Source: WHSW01 sp033856255 (GTDB lineage: Bacteria > Actinomycetota > Thermoleophilia > Solirubrobacterales > 70-9). From it: a stretch of 64,000 nucleotides of DNA. Shown here one piece after another: positions 52,701 through 60,321 of the stretch. Below the pieces are notes generated by a model. That model did no database searches, was not told where the DNA came from, and worked only from the letters and a program-made list of their open reading frames with translations. Within the stretch, counting starts at the first letter, position 1; each line of letters opens with the position of its first letter. The stretch spans positions 1-64,000 of the forward strand of contig JAWVFH010000042.1 in NCBI GenBank assembly GCA_033856255.1. Direction: 5' to 3'. The translations under genes and the position numbers were made by a program.

Positions 52701-54066
52701 CGGTCTCCATGTCGGGCGGCTCGCCGAGGTCGCCGAGGCGGTCGGCGAGCTCGGGAACGATCTGAGCGACGTCGGCGGCGCGGCTGCCGAGCTGCCAGCG
52801 CAGGCCGACCGGGTCGGCGTCGAGGACGTAGGAGCGCAGCGCCTCCGACCACGGCCAGTAGGGCGGCTGTCCCTCCGACTCCTGGCACCGGCCCCAGTAG
52901 ACGCGCGCCCCGCGGACCCCGGCGTAGGTGGCGAGCTGCTCGGCGGTGCGCGTCTTGCCGATCCCGGGATCGCCGGAGAGGAGAAGCAGCCTGCCCTGGC
53001 CCTCGAGCGCATCCTCGAGCGACCCGCGCATCTGGTCGAGCTCGGCGTCGCGGCCGACGAAGACGCCGCCCGCCAACGCCTCGAGGGGGTTGTCCGCCAC
53101 CTCGGAGGCGGGCTCCTCGGCGGGAGCGGCGGCGGCGGCCTCGATCGCGCGGCGGGCCTCGGCGGCGCTCTGGGGGCGCTCGTCGGGCGACTTGGCGAGC
53201 AGCTGGAGCACGACCCGGTCGAGCGCCGGGGTGACCTCCGGCCGGTGGCGCGAGGGAGCGACGGGCTGCGCGTTGAGGTGCTGGCCGATGATCGCTACCG
53301 CGTCCTCGCCGGGGAACGGGGGGTCGCCGGTGAGCAGCTCGTAGAGCATCGCCCCGAGCGAGTAGAGGTCGGACCGCTCATCCGAGCTTCGCCCCAGCGC
53401 CTGCTCGGGTGGCAGGTAGGCGACGGTCCCGACCAGCATGCCCTCGACCGCGGCGCGGGAGCGGCGGTCGGTGGTGGCGAGCCCGAAGTCGCCGAGCCGG
53501 GCCGAATCGTCGTCGCCGAGCCAGATGTTGGCCGGCTTCAGGTCGCGGTGGATGATCCCGCGCGCGTGGGCGTGCTCGAGCGCGCGGCAGACGTCGATCG
53601 CGATCGCGATCGCGCGGTCGATCTCCAGACGCCGCCCCTGGCAGTCGTCGAGCACCCCGGCGAGGTCGCCGCCGCCGACGTACTCGCTGACGATGAACGG
53701 CACCCTGCCCTCCTCGCCGGAGTCGAGGACGCGGACGATGTACGGGCTCTCGCCGAGCTTGCTCATCGCCTGTGCCTCGCGCCGGGCCCGGGCGAGCGCC
53801 GTCTCCTCGATCCCCTCGGTGTCGAAGACGGCGACCGCGACCTCGCGGTCCTCGGACTGGGTGTCGAGGGCGCGGTAGACGCGCTTACGCCCGCCGCGGC
53901 CGAGGAAGCTCTCGACCCGGTAGCGCCCGGCGATCAGCTCGGGGGCGTCTGCCGGTGGTCCCGGCGCGGGCGCGGGCGCCTCCGCCGGGGACTCGAGCCG
54001 CGCTCCGCACGAGTCGCAGAAGCGAGCGTCCGGACGGTTGAGGTTGCCGCACTCGGAGCAGCGCAT
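49723..54066 (-). CDS. zinc ribbon-protein kinase-AAA ATPase-TPR-class III cyclase fusion
   Basis: This 1447-aa signalling protein starts with a zinc ribbon (Cys3, Cys6, Cys17, Cys20). The Ser/Thr kinase domain (about 47-310) has HRD (173-175), Asn180 and DFG (193-195). The beta-3 position reads EVAVAVFD, so Ala79 replaces the usual Lys, while Lys61 stands in the glycine loop (GRGGRKRVY). An AAA module follows (Walker A GDPGIGKT, about 365-372; Walker B VIVLDDLHWAD), then about 700 residues of TPR-like helices. The C-terminal class III cyclase domain (about 1275-1447) keeps metal Asp1283 and Asp1327, Lys1323 and Arg1389, but Ile replaces the usual Asn in SVILAAR. No membrane helix is seen. 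Confidence 0.9.
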   Translation of the reverse strand: MRCSECGNLNRPDARFCDSCGARLESPAEAPAPAPGPPADAPELIAGRYRVESFLGRGGRKRVYRALDTQSEDREVAVAVFDTEGIEETALARARREAQAMSKLGESPYIVRVLDSGEEGRVPFIVSEYVGGGDLAGVLDDCQGRRLEIDRAIAIAIDVCRALEHAHARGIIHRDLKPANIWLGDDDSARLGDFGLATTDRRSRAAVEGMLVGTVAYLPPEQALGRSSDERSDLYSLGAMLYELLTGDPPFPGEDAVAIIGQHLNAQPVAPSRHRPEVTPALDRVVLQLLAKSPDERPQSAAEARRAIEAAAAAPAEEPASEVADNPLEALAGGVFVGRDAELDQMRGSLEDALEGQGRLLLLSGDPGIGKTRTAEQLATYAGVRGARVYWGRCQESEGQPPYWPWSEALRSYVLDADPVGLRWQLGSRAADVAQIVPELADRLGDLGEPPDMETEQARFRLFDSFAGFLAGASSDRPMVIVLDDLHWADEPSLLLLRFVARRLADTGLLLIGTYRDVELGRHHPLADTLGDLAGVEGARRVTLKGLDATGIADYIELTAGVDRPPPDLTEAIRDQTGGNPFFIGEVVRLMAAEGQLGEEGARRQVSIPQGVREVVGRRLDRLSDDANAVLRIAAVYGRDFRLDVLGRVCELSAAEIEAALREAVGDRLVNEPAAGLFSFSHALVRETLQAEVAASKRVAMHLEIADALEQVYAGELDRHLGELAHHFIEAAPLGQVDRAVDYATRAAATASRRLAYEDAAVLYEKALEALELERKPDLDRRLGLLLDLGTAQTRASRVGDARATLDRAARLARELGRTDQMAQAVLGMTLLSVAGVVDDRLIELLNESLEAVGEQDSPLRSQLISGLAQELYWTDPAGRSDDLGLQALEMARRLGDSQSLAFALIRRQFTGAVGLEETRRRLRESNEMHDLGKRLGDRELELRAHVYRLRNRLELGEMHEVDADLAAFERLANELRQPTHLWHVPGLKAMRALIDGRFDDAERLIAEALEAGTRAEEPVSAQFQGTQIALLRRLRRSEADVAELGNLVAGLADLADRFPAIPAWRCSLAATHAELGHENETRAVFETLAADDFADLPLDAQWAISLCLLAEAAVFLDDVPRARLLYEHLLPYDGLNVIAGRAAASYGPVARILGLLAVTDGRLDDAERHFTDALAMSERMGDRPFSAQARLGLAQMLLARGGADGDRQRALDLLAKALESAQEIGMHRLLNEALAARLEAQGLSSLDATTSIDFLIDEVASERPDIASHAAPDGQVTILFSDIEDSTLMTERLGDERWLQVLRAHNGLFRRLVPVHGGYEVKNQGDGFMLVFPDPRRAIECAAAIQRELTDRDPVEGERVRVRMGMHSGEAIREEGDFFGRSVILAARIAAQARGGEILVSEALKERAEPENGDGIRFDDGRELELKGLAGTHVVYRADWQQAVPV

Positions 54067-54075
54067 ACCGGGGTG

Positions 54076-54081
54076 AGGATA
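54076..54081 (-). promoter_or_regulatory. -10 element TATCCT before the kinase-cyclase gene
   Basis: On the minus strand TATCCT ends 9 nt before the ATG at 54066. It lies in the 42-bp gap shared with the divergent cyclophilin gene. Confidence 0.42.
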
Positions 54082-54094
54082 CGACCGCTCGCGC

Positions 54095-54100
54095 TAGAGT
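54095..54100 (+). promoter_or_regulatory. -10 element TAGAGT before the cyclophilin gene
   Basis: TAGAGT ends 8 nt before the ATG at 54109, so the message should be leaderless. No clear -35 element is seen. Confidence 0.45.
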
Positions 54101-54108
54101 CACGCGCC

Positions 54109-54567
54109 ATGTCACAAGCCACGCTTCACACCAACCAAGGCCCTATCACCATCGAATTCTTCGACGACGCCGCGCCGCAGACGGTCGAGAACTTCCGCAA
54201 GCTCGCCGGAGACGGCTTCTACGATGGGCTCGTCTTCCACCGCGTGATCAGCGACTTCATGATCCAAGGGGGTTGCCCCGAGGGCACCGGCACCGGCGGC
54301 CCCGGCTACCAGTTCGAGGACGAGTTCAACGACAACAAGATCGTCCGCGGCGCCCTGGCGATGGCGAACGCGGGGCCGAACACGAACGGCTCGCAGTTCT
54401 TCATCGTCACCACCGAGGCAGCCCCGTGGCTGGACGGCAAGCACACGGTCTTCGGCCAGGTCACCGACGGCATGGACGTGGTCGACGCGATCGAGGCCAC
54501 GCCCACGGGCGCCGGCGACCGCCCAATCGAGCCGCAGACGATCGACCGCGTCGAGCTCAGCGAGTAG
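54109..54567 (+). CDS. peptidyl-prolyl cis-trans isomerase (cyclophilin)
   Basis: This 152-aa cytoplasmic cyclophilin catalyses Pro isomerisation during protein folding. Typical blocks are TVENFRKLAGDGFYDGLVFHRVISDFMIQGG (with the catalytic Arg in FHRV), GALAMANAGPNTNGSQFFIV and WLDGKHTVFGQV. There is no signal peptide. It lies divergent from the kinase-cyclase gene. Confidence 0.95.
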   Translation: MSQATLHTNQGPITIEFFDDAAPQTVENFRKLAGDGFYDGLVFHRVISDFMIQGGCPEGTGTGGPGYQFEDEFNDNKIVRGALAMANAGPNTNGSQFFIVTTEAAPWLDGKHTVFGQVTDGMDVVDAIEATPTGAGDRPIEPQTIDRVELSE

Positions 54568-54578
54568 CGCCCCCACCA

Positions 54579-54592
54579 AACGTCGAGACGTT
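54579..54592. terminator. short palindrome between convergent genes
   Basis: AACGTC-GA-GACGTT is a perfect 14-bp palindrome between the cyclophilin stop and the stop of the VOC gene, a possible weak bidirectional terminator. Confidence 0.35.
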
Positions 54593-55220
54593 ATCTGGGC
54601 CGGATTTTGACTACGTCGTCGTCGCGCTGAACGTGGACCGCGACGATGCCGGGCTCCGCGTCGTCCACCACGAACTCGAGACCGGGAACGTCCCCGACGA
54701 TCCCGCGCCAGCGCTCCTCGACCCGCCCCGGATCGGCGACCGAGACGGTGATCCCGGCGATCGCTCCGGGTGCGGCGCGCTGCTCCCAGTCGGGGCCGCC
54801 CCACCGCCATGAGGCGGGCGGTCGCGGCTCGGACACCGAGACGATCGCGCCGCGCATATCGGCCGGGTGCAGGTGAGCCTCGGTGATCTCGTCGAGGTCG
54901 ACGCCGAAGACCTCGCGAACGTCGAGCCCTCGCGCCCGGGCTCGCGCGGCCGCGACGTCGGGGACCTGGAACATCGCCATGTAGCCGCAGTCGCCGCCGC
55001 GGCGCTCGAGCAGGCGGCCGGCGGACGTTCCCTCCTCGACCGGCGAGACGAGCTCGAGGAAGGTGTCGCCGAGAGCGAAGACGGCGTTGCGAAGGCCGAA
55101 GTGGGAGACGCCCGGATCGGCGAAGGGCTCGCCCAGGTCGAGCTCGGCCGTGAGCCGCTCGACCGCGGGCTCGAGCTCGGCGACGGCGAACACCGCCTGC
55201 CGGAGGCGGGGCGCCGTCAC
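54591..55220 (-). CDS. glyoxalase-like (VOC superfamily) protein
   Basis: This 209-aa protein starts at GTG 55220. RLRQAVFAVAELEPAVERLTAELDLGEPF is the opening strand-helix of a VOC module, followed by HFGLRNAVFALGDTFLELVSP, and a second module starts near GAIAGITVSVADPGRVEERWRGIVG. The metal-ligand pattern is only partly visible. It lies 10 bp downstream of the HGI-repeat gene and is probably co-transcribed with it. Confidence 0.8.
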   Translation of the reverse strand: MTAPRLRQAVFAVAELEPAVERLTAELDLGEPFADPGVSHFGLRNAVFALGDTFLELVSPVEEGTSAGRLLERRGGDCGYMAMFQVPDVAAARARARGLDVREVFGVDLDEITEAHLHPADMRGAIVSVSEPRPPASWRWGGPDWEQRAAPGAIAGITVSVADPGRVEERWRGIVGDVPGLEFVVDDAEPGIVAVHVQRDDDVVKIRPR

Positions 55221-55230
55221 GCCTCCGGCC

Positions 55231-55794
55231 TCAGGTGGCCCCGCCCTCGCCCTGCGGCGGGATCTGCGGGCTGTCGCCCGTCGACCAGCCGCTGCCCGGG
55301 TTGATTCCGTGCTTGGCGAGCACCCCCATCAGCTCCTGCTGCATCTGCGCCATCTCCTCCGGATTGGCGGCCGCCGGGTTGGGGCTGATTCCGTGCTGGT
55401 GCAGCGCCTCGAGGATCTGCTGCTGCATGTTGCCGTAGGCGCTTGCGTCGACGGTCTGCCCGGTCGCGCCGGGCGTCGCGTCGATCCCGTGCTGGCCCAT
55501 GATCCCGAGGATCTGCTCGCGCAGGCCGGAGCCGCGCATGTCGATCACCTGCGGCTGACCCTGGGTGACCTGGACGTTGCCGGAGGCAATCGCCTGCTGG
55601 ATCGCCGGGCCGAGCTGGGTGAGCATGGCGAGGGTGTCGCCGACGCCCATGCCCTGGACGTTGGGCATCCCACCGCCGACCTGCTGGCCGACGACGGCCT
55701 GACCCTCCGGGTTGGCGAACGAGCCCAGCGCCTGCTCGTTGGCCGAGTCCGGGATCGCGCTCTCCTTCTTGCGCCTACTTGAGAAGAAGCCCAC
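55231..55794 (-). CDS. uncharacterised protein with three HGI repeats
   Basis: This 187-aa soluble protein starts at GTG 55794. A basic N-terminus (GFFSSRRKKES) precedes a Gly/Gln/Met-rich middle. The C-terminal 100 residues hold three copies of a 40-odd residue unit with the core [Q/L]ILxxxxxHGIxPxP: LREQILGIMGQHGIDATP, MQQQILEALHQHGISPNP and MQQELMGVLAKHGINPGS. The unit looks like a helix followed by a His-Gly-Ile turn. It ends in a Pro/Gly-rich tail. I do not recognise the family. Confidence 0.7.
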   Translation of the reverse strand: MGFFSSRRKKESAIPDSANEQALGSFANPEGQAVVGQQVGGGMPNVQGMGVGDTLAMLTQLGPAIQQAIASGNVQVTQGQPQVIDMRGSGLREQILGIMGQHGIDATPGATGQTVDASAYGNMQQQILEALHQHGISPNPAAANPEEMAQMQQELMGVLAKHGINPGSGWSTGDSPQIPPQGEGGAT

Positions 55795-55800
55795 GAGCGG

Positions 55801-55806
55801 ATCCTA
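55801..55806 (-). promoter_or_regulatory. -10 element TAGGAT before the HGI-repeat gene
   Basis: On the minus strand TAGGAT ends 6 nt before the GTG at 55794. Confidence 0.42.
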
Positions 55807-55824
55807 CCGCTCCGCCACCACGGG

Positions 55825-56751
55825 TTAGACGTCGCCGGGCGAGAACGTATCGCAGCTCGCCGGGTCGCCGGAGTCGTAACCGGCCTGGAACCAATGGCGC
55901 CGCTGCTCCGCGCTTCCGTGCGTGAAGCTGTCCGTGTTGACCTGCCTGCCGGCCTCTCTCGCGAGCGTGTCGTCGCCGACCGCCTCCGTCGCGGTGAAGG
56001 CCTCGTCGATGTCGCCCTGCTCGAGGTCTCCCGCCTTGAACACCGTCGCCGCCCAGACGCCGGCGTAGCAGTCAGCCTGCAGCTCGGTCCGGACCGAGAG
56101 CTCGTTGGCGTTGCCGGAGTTCTGCTCGCGGGCGACCTCGTCGGTCGTTCCCAGCAGGTTCTGGACATGGTGGCCGACCTCATGGGCGATCACGTAGGCC
56201 CAGGCGAAGTCTCCCGGGGCGCCGAGCTGGCGCTTCATCTCGTCGTAGAAGCTGAGGTCGAGGTAGACGCGGCTGTCGCCCGAGCAGTAGAACGGCCCCA
56301 CGGCCGAGGTCGCGCCACCGCAGCCTCCGGTCGAGACGGCGCCCGAGTAGAGCACGAGCTGAGCCCGCTGGTAGTCCTTGCCGTCCTGCTTCAGGATCGC
56401 CGCCCAGGTGTCCTGGACGTCGTTGAAGACGTAGGTCGAGAACTCCTTCAGGTCGCGCTGCGGGTCCTCGCCGGGCGGGATCGGCGCCGGGTTGTCGGCG
56501 CCGGGCGCCGCCACCCCGCCGCCGAAGGCGGGGCCGAGGTCGAAGCCGCCCTCGCCGCTCCCGCCCAGCACCTGGATCGCGATCACCACGATCAGGACGA
56601 CGATCCCGGCGCCGCCGCCGATCCCGGCGATGTTCGGGATCGGCAGCCCGCCGAGCCCGCCCGAGGACGACGATCCGCCGCTCGGCTGCTCGGCGCCGCG
56701 GATGTCGATCACGTCGCGGCCCTTTCGGCCCTTGGCCCGGTTCCACTTCAC
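55825..56751 (-). CDS. neutral zinc metallopeptidase (YpfJ-like)
   Basis: This 308-aa protein starts at GTG 56751. It has a short cytoplasmic basic segment, one membrane helix (about 48-63) and an extracytoplasmic domain of the zinc_peptidase/YpfJ family. The zinc motif is HEVGHHVQ (His190, Glu191, His194), preceded by FAWAYVIA; ELQADCYAGVWA provides the further acidic ligand. FYCSGDSRVYLDLSFYDEM is a family landmark. The in-frame upstream extension to 57009 is a shadow of the opposite gene. Confidence 0.9.
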   Translation of the reverse strand: MKWNRAKGRKGRDVIDIRGAEQPSGGSSSSGGLGGLPIPNIAGIGGGAGIVVLIVVIAIQVLGGSGEGGFDLGPAFGGGVAAPGADNPAPIPPGEDPQRDLKEFSTYVFNDVQDTWAAILKQDGKDYQRAQLVLYSGAVSTGGCGGATSAVGPFYCSGDSRVYLDLSFYDEMKRQLGAPGDFAWAYVIAHEVGHHVQNLLGTTDEVAREQNSGNANELSVRTELQADCYAGVWAATVFKAGDLEQGDIDEAFTATEAVGDDTLAREAGRQVNTDSFTHGSAEQRRHWFQAGYDSGDPASCDTFSPGDV

Positions 56752-56758
56752 CGCCGAG

Positions 56759-56764
56759 AAGCTA
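56759..56764 (-). promoter_or_regulatory. -10 element TAGCTT before the zinc peptidase gene
   Basis: On the minus strand TAGCTT ends 7 nt before the GTG at 56751. It abuts a small inverted repeat TAGAC-G-GTCTA (56763-56773) in the gap with the divergent gene. Confidence 0.4.
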
Positions 56765-56784
56765 GACGGTCTACCGTGGCGCCG

Positions 56785-57078
56785 ATGGGACTTCGAGATC
56801 GGATCGGCAAGGCGCTGGGAGCGTCCGAGGGCTCGCTGCACCCCGATGGGCTCGCTGAGCTCAAGGTCGGCGACGCGGCCTACGACGATTGGGACATCGT
56901 CCGCGACTTCGGCGACCTGGAGACCGGGCGGGCATGGCGCCAGGCGCTCACCGACCAGGGATTCGAGGCGGTGCTGACCTCGGACTGGCCCCTCGACGAC
57001 TACGGCCACGGCGACATCTCGCTGCGCGTCCCCGCCGGCAAGGGGATCGAGGCCGGCGAACTGCTCGAACCCGAGTAG
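56785..57078 (+). CDS. 97-aa uncharacterised protein
   Basis: A soluble 97-aa protein starting at ATG 56785 (GTG 56776 possible) reads MGLRDRIGKALGASEGSLHP, then DGLAELKVGDAAYDDWDIVRDFGDLETGRAWRQALTDQGF, a charged helix-rich middle, and ends VPAGKGIEAGELLEPE. Composition is protein-like and acidic. It is divergent from the zinc peptidase, and its stop lies 7 bp from the convergent PQQ-propeller gene. Function unknown. Confidence 0.65.
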   Translation: MGLRDRIGKALGASEGSLHPDGLAELKVGDAAYDDWDIVRDFGDLETGRAWRQALTDQGFEAVLTSDWPLDDYGHGDISLRVPAGKGIEAGELLEPE

Positions 57079-57085
57079 CGACCCC

Positions 57086-58360
57086 CTAGGTTCCCGTCGG
57101 CGTCTTCGGCCCCGGAGGCGTCAGCGAGGGCCCGCGCTCGGACTGGCTCTGAGCCTGCTGTTCGCCGGGGTCCTTGGCGTCGAACGCCCAGACGGTCTGA
57201 AAGCCGGTCAAAAAGACGCGGGTGCCGTCGGAGATCACCGGCGTGAAGCCCGCCGAGCCCCACTCGAACACCTGCTTGCCGGTCTTCGCGTCGACGCCGA
57301 ACGTCTTCTTGATCTGGAAGCTCGACGTGTAGACGGTCTGGCCGACCACGGTCGGCGTCCCGGGGACGACGCCGCCGACGTTGAACACCCAGCGCTTGTT
57401 GCCGCTGTCGGCGTCAAGCGCGTAGAGCTGGTGGTCGTAGCTGCCGACGTAGACGGTCGGCGGCGTGCCGGGCACCGCGGCCGCGGCCGGCGAGGAATAG
57501 ATCGAGTTCGAGGTCTGAAACTGCCAGTCGAGCCGGCCGTCCGACGCGTGCAGCGCGTAGATCGTCCCGTCGGTGCGGGCCTCGTAGACGTCGCCGAAGG
57601 CGACCGAGGGCGAGGAGTAGAAGCCGCCGTCCCCGGCCGGGGCCAGCTTGGTTGTGTCCGTGCTCCAGCGCACCTTGCCGGTGGCGGCGTCGAGCGCCCA
57701 GACGGTCCCCTCGTAGTCGCCGACGTAGACGGTGCCGTCGTCGAAGCTCGGGCTCGCCTTCACCTCGTGGCCGAGCTTGGTCTGCCATGCGACCTTGCCC
57801 GTCTGGGCGTCGAGCGCGAAGAAGGTGCCGTCGTCGGAGCCGAAGTAGACATTCCCGTCGACGACGAGCGGCGAGGACTCGAGATGGGACGACGCCTTGA
57901 AGGTGAACTTCTTCTCGCCGGTACGCGGTTCGAGCGCCGTCAGCACGCCCCCGAGCTGGGCCAGGTAGAGGATCCCGTCCGAATACGCCGGCCCGGTGAC
58001 GTCGTTGCCGAGGTTGGCCCGACGGACGACCTTGCCGGTCTCGACGTCGACGACGAACACCTCGCCGGTCTTGTTGACGACGAAGACGAAGCCGTCCTCG
58101 AGCACCGGCGGGAACTCGATCAGCTGCTTGGCGAAGAACTCCCAGAGCATGTGGAACGGCGGATCAGGCGCGTCGGCGATGTAGTGGGTGCGCTGCTCGA
58201 CGCGGCCGAACAGGGGCCACTGGACCTCGTCGGGGGTGCCTGCGGCGGTCGTGGTCACGGAGGAGCTCGTCGACTCGGTCGAGCTCCCGTCCGAGCCGCT
58301 GTCGCAGCCGGCGAGGACCGCGCCGAGCACGAGCAGAAGCGGCAGCGCGCGGCGAACCAT
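57086..58360 (-). CDS. lipoprotein with PQQ-type (BamB-like) beta-propeller
   Basis: This 424-aa protein starts at ATG 58360, with lipobox LAGC (Cys19) and a Ser/Thr linker. The body contains seven to eight PQQ-like blades, each with an AxDAxTGKxxW turn (VVDVETGKVVRR, ALDAQTGKVAWQ, ALDAATGKVRWS, ALDADSGNKRWV, GVDAKTGKQVFE). It ends with a Pro/Gln tail. It resembles BamB-type scaffold propellers rather than PQQ dehydrogenases, as catalytic residues are not evident. An exported binding or assembly role is likely. Confidence 0.85.
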   Translation of the reverse strand: MVRRALPLLLVLGAVLAGCDSGSDGSSTESTSSSVTTTAAGTPDEVQWPLFGRVEQRTHYIADAPDPPFHMLWEFFAKQLIEFPPVLEDGFVFVVNKTGEVFVVDVETGKVVRRANLGNDVTGPAYSDGILYLAQLGGVLTALEPRTGEKKFTFKASSHLESSPLVVDGNVYFGSDDGTFFALDAQTGKVAWQTKLGHEVKASPSFDDGTVYVGDYEGTVWALDAATGKVRWSTDTTKLAPAGDGGFYSSPSVAFGDVYEARTDGTIYALHASDGRLDWQFQTSNSIYSSPAAAAVPGTPPTVYVGSYDHQLYALDADSGNKRWVFNVGGVVPGTPTVVGQTVYTSSFQIKKTFGVDAKTGKQVFEWGSAGFTPVISDGTRVFLTGFQTVWAFDAKDPGEQQAQSQSERGPSLTPPGPKTPTGT

Positions 58361-58368
58361 CGGCCCCG

Positions 58369-58374
58369 ACCCTA
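58369..58374 (-). promoter_or_regulatory. -10 element TAGGGT before the PQQ-propeller gene
   Basis: On the minus strand TAGGGT ends 8 nt before the ATG at 58360 and overlaps the rlmN stop codon (58372-58374). Confidence 0.4.
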
Positions 58375-59358
58375 TGCGGCGGCGGCGGCCAGCTGCCCGC
58401 AGGCGGCGTCGATGTCGCGCCCGCGGGTGAGGCGAACCGTCGCCGGCATCCCGCGGCCGACCAGCGTCGAGCGGAAGGCCTCGATCGCCTCCGGATCGGA
58501 GCCCTCGAACTCGCCGCCGGTCGGGTTGTAGGGGATCAGATTGACCTTGAACGCCGCCCGGGGGGTGAGCGCGTCGGCCAGGGCGCGCGCCTGGTCGGGC
58601 CGGTCGTTGACCCCGGCGAGCATCAGGTACTCGACGTAGACCCGCTTGCCGCGCGCCGCCCGCCAGTCGCGGCAGGCGTCGAGCACGTCGGCGAGCGGGT
58701 AGCGCTCGTTGACCGGCATCAGCTCCGAGCGCAGGGCGTCGTCGGCGGCGTGCAGCGAGAGCGCCAGCCGCACCCGCGGCCCCTCGGTCGCGAGGCGCTC
58801 GATCCCGGGGATCCAGCCGACGGTCGAGATCGTCGTGTGCGAGGTCGCGACGCCGAGGTCCGGCAGCCGCTCGCAGGCGCCGATCACGGCGTCGAAGTTC
58901 ATCATCGGCTCCCCCATGCCCATGAACACGGCCTGGTTGACGGGCTCGTGGCGGCGAAAGTGAAGCGCCTGGTCGAGGATCTCCGAGCTGGTCAGATTGC
59001 GCCCGAAGCTCATCGCGCCGGTGGCGCAGAAGGTGCAGGTGAGCGGGCAACCCGATTGGCTCGACAGGCAGAGCGAGCGCCGCCCGTCGCGGTAGCGCAT
59101 CAGCACCGCCTCGACCGGGCGGCCGTCGCCGGTCGCAAACAGCGCCTTCTCCGTCCCGTCGTCCGAGCGCGCCGTCCGCTCGAGCCGCAGCGTCGAGAAC
59201 GGGACCTCGTCGTCGAGCCGGCCGCGCAGCTCGGCCGGGAGGTTCGTCATCTCGTCATACGAGCCCGCCCCGCGGGCCGCCCACTCCCACACCTGGTCGG
59301 CGCGGTAAGCGGGCGATCCGCGGGCGGCGAGGCGTTCGCTGAGCAGCTCGAGGTCCAT
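58372..59358 (-). CDS. rlmN: 23S rRNA (adenine-C2)-methyltransferase RlmN
   Basis: This 328-aa radical-SAM enzyme methylates A2503 of 23S rRNA (and A37 of some tRNAs). The Fe-S motif is CPLTCTFC (Cys104, Cys108, Cys111); MGMGEPMMN is the SAM-binding GEP loop; LALSLHAADDALR and VEYLMLAGVND are family blocks. The methyl-carrying Cys near the C-terminus is Cys320 (DAACGQ). The longer in-frame extension to 60165 is shadow sequence. Confidence 0.96.
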   Translation of the reverse strand: MDLELLSERLAARGSPAYRADQVWEWAARGAGSYDEMTNLPAELRGRLDDEVPFSTLRLERTARSDDGTEKALFATGDGRPVEAVLMRYRDGRRSLCLSSQSGCPLTCTFCATGAMSFGRNLTSSEILDQALHFRRHEPVNQAVFMGMGEPMMNFDAVIGACERLPDLGVATSHTTISTVGWIPGIERLATEGPRVRLALSLHAADDALRSELMPVNERYPLADVLDACRDWRAARGKRVYVEYLMLAGVNDRPDQARALADALTPRAAFKVNLIPYNPTGGEFEGSDPEAIEAFRSTLVGRGMPATVRLTRGRDIDAACGQLAAAAA

Positions 59359-59385
59359 CGATCGAGTGTGACAGCGTTGCTCGGG

Positions 59386-60321
59386 ATGGCTAGCTGTTTC
59401 GTCACCCGCGAGCTGCCGGGGACGGCGCTCGAGCGCCTGCGCGCCGCCCACGAGGTCGAGGTCTGGAGCGAGCGCGAGGCGCCGCCGAGGGCTGACCTGC
59501 TCGCCGGCGCCGCCGAGGCCGAGGGCCTGCTGTCGCTGCTCACCGACCCGATCGACGCCGAGCTGATCGAGGCCTGCCCACGGCTGCGGGTGATCTCCAA
59601 CTACGCCGTCGGCGTCGACAACGTCGACGTCGAGGCCGCGACGGCCCGCGGGATCCCGGTCGGGCACACGCCCGACGTGCTCACCGACTCGACCGCCGAC
59701 CTCGCCGTGGCGCTGATGCTGGCGATCGCCCGCCGCCTGCCGGAGGGCGAGCGGATCGTCAGCGCCGGCGAATGGGGGACCTGGGACCCCGCCTCCTTCC
59801 TCGGCCGCGACCTGCACGGAGCGACGGTGGCGATCGTTGGCCGTGGCCGGATCGGGACCGCGGTCGCGCGCCGGCTCGAGGGCTTCGGCTGCGAGTTGCT
59901 GCTGGTCGGCCGCGACGACCCCGAGGCGCTGCCGCGGGCGCTCGCCGCCGCCGATTTCGTCACCCTCCACACCCCGCTGACCCCGGCGACGCGGGGCCTG
60001 ATCGGCGAACCCGAGTTGAAGCGGATGAAGCCGACCGCGTACCTGGTCAACACCGCCCGTGGGCCGATCGTCGACGCCCAGGCGCTCGAGCGTGCCCTCC
60101 GCGAGGGCTGGATCGCGGGCGCCGGGCTCGACGTCACCGACCCCGAGCCGCTGCGGGCCGACCACTCGCTGCTCTCAGCGCCGAACCTGCTCGTCATTCC
60201 CCATCTTGGCTCCGCGACCCATCGGACGCGCGAAGCGATGGCGGACCGCGCGGTCGACAACCTGCTCGCCGGGCTGGCCGGCGAGCGCCTGCCGGCCTGC
60301 GTCAACCCCGAGGTTTACTGA
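59386..60321 (+). CDS. D-isomer-specific 2-hydroxyacid dehydrogenase
   Basis: This 311-aa NAD(P)-dependent reductase starts at ATG 59386. The Rossmann motif is VGRGRIGTAVARRL; the family blocks are NYAVGVDNVDVEAATARGIPV, VNTARGPIVD (with Arg), TDPEPL (with Glu) and PHLGSATHRTR (with the catalytic His). It is glyoxylate/hydroxypyruvate-reductase-like; it lacks the ACT domain of full-length SerA. It is convergent with the VOC gene (7-bp overlap of ends). Confidence 0.92.
   Translation: MASCFVTRELPGTALERLRAAHEVEVWSEREAPPRADLLAGAAEAEGLLSLLTDPIDAELIEACPRLRVISNYAVGVDNVDVEAATARGIPVGHTPDVLTDSTADLAVALMLAIARRLPEGERIVSAGEWGTWDPASFLGRDLHGATVAIVGRGRIGTAVARRLEGFGCELLLVGRDDPEALPRALAAADFVTLHTPLTPATRGLIGEPELKRMKPTAYLVNTARGPIVDAQALERALREGWIAGAGLDVTDPEPLRADHSLLSAPNLLVIPHLGSATHRTREAMADRAVDNLLAGLAGERLPACVNPEVY

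Noticed and set aside
51886..54108. long plus-strand open frame upstream of cyclophilin
   Set aside because: Only its last 152 codons (from 54109) are a gene; the rest mirrors the kinase-cyclase coding strand.
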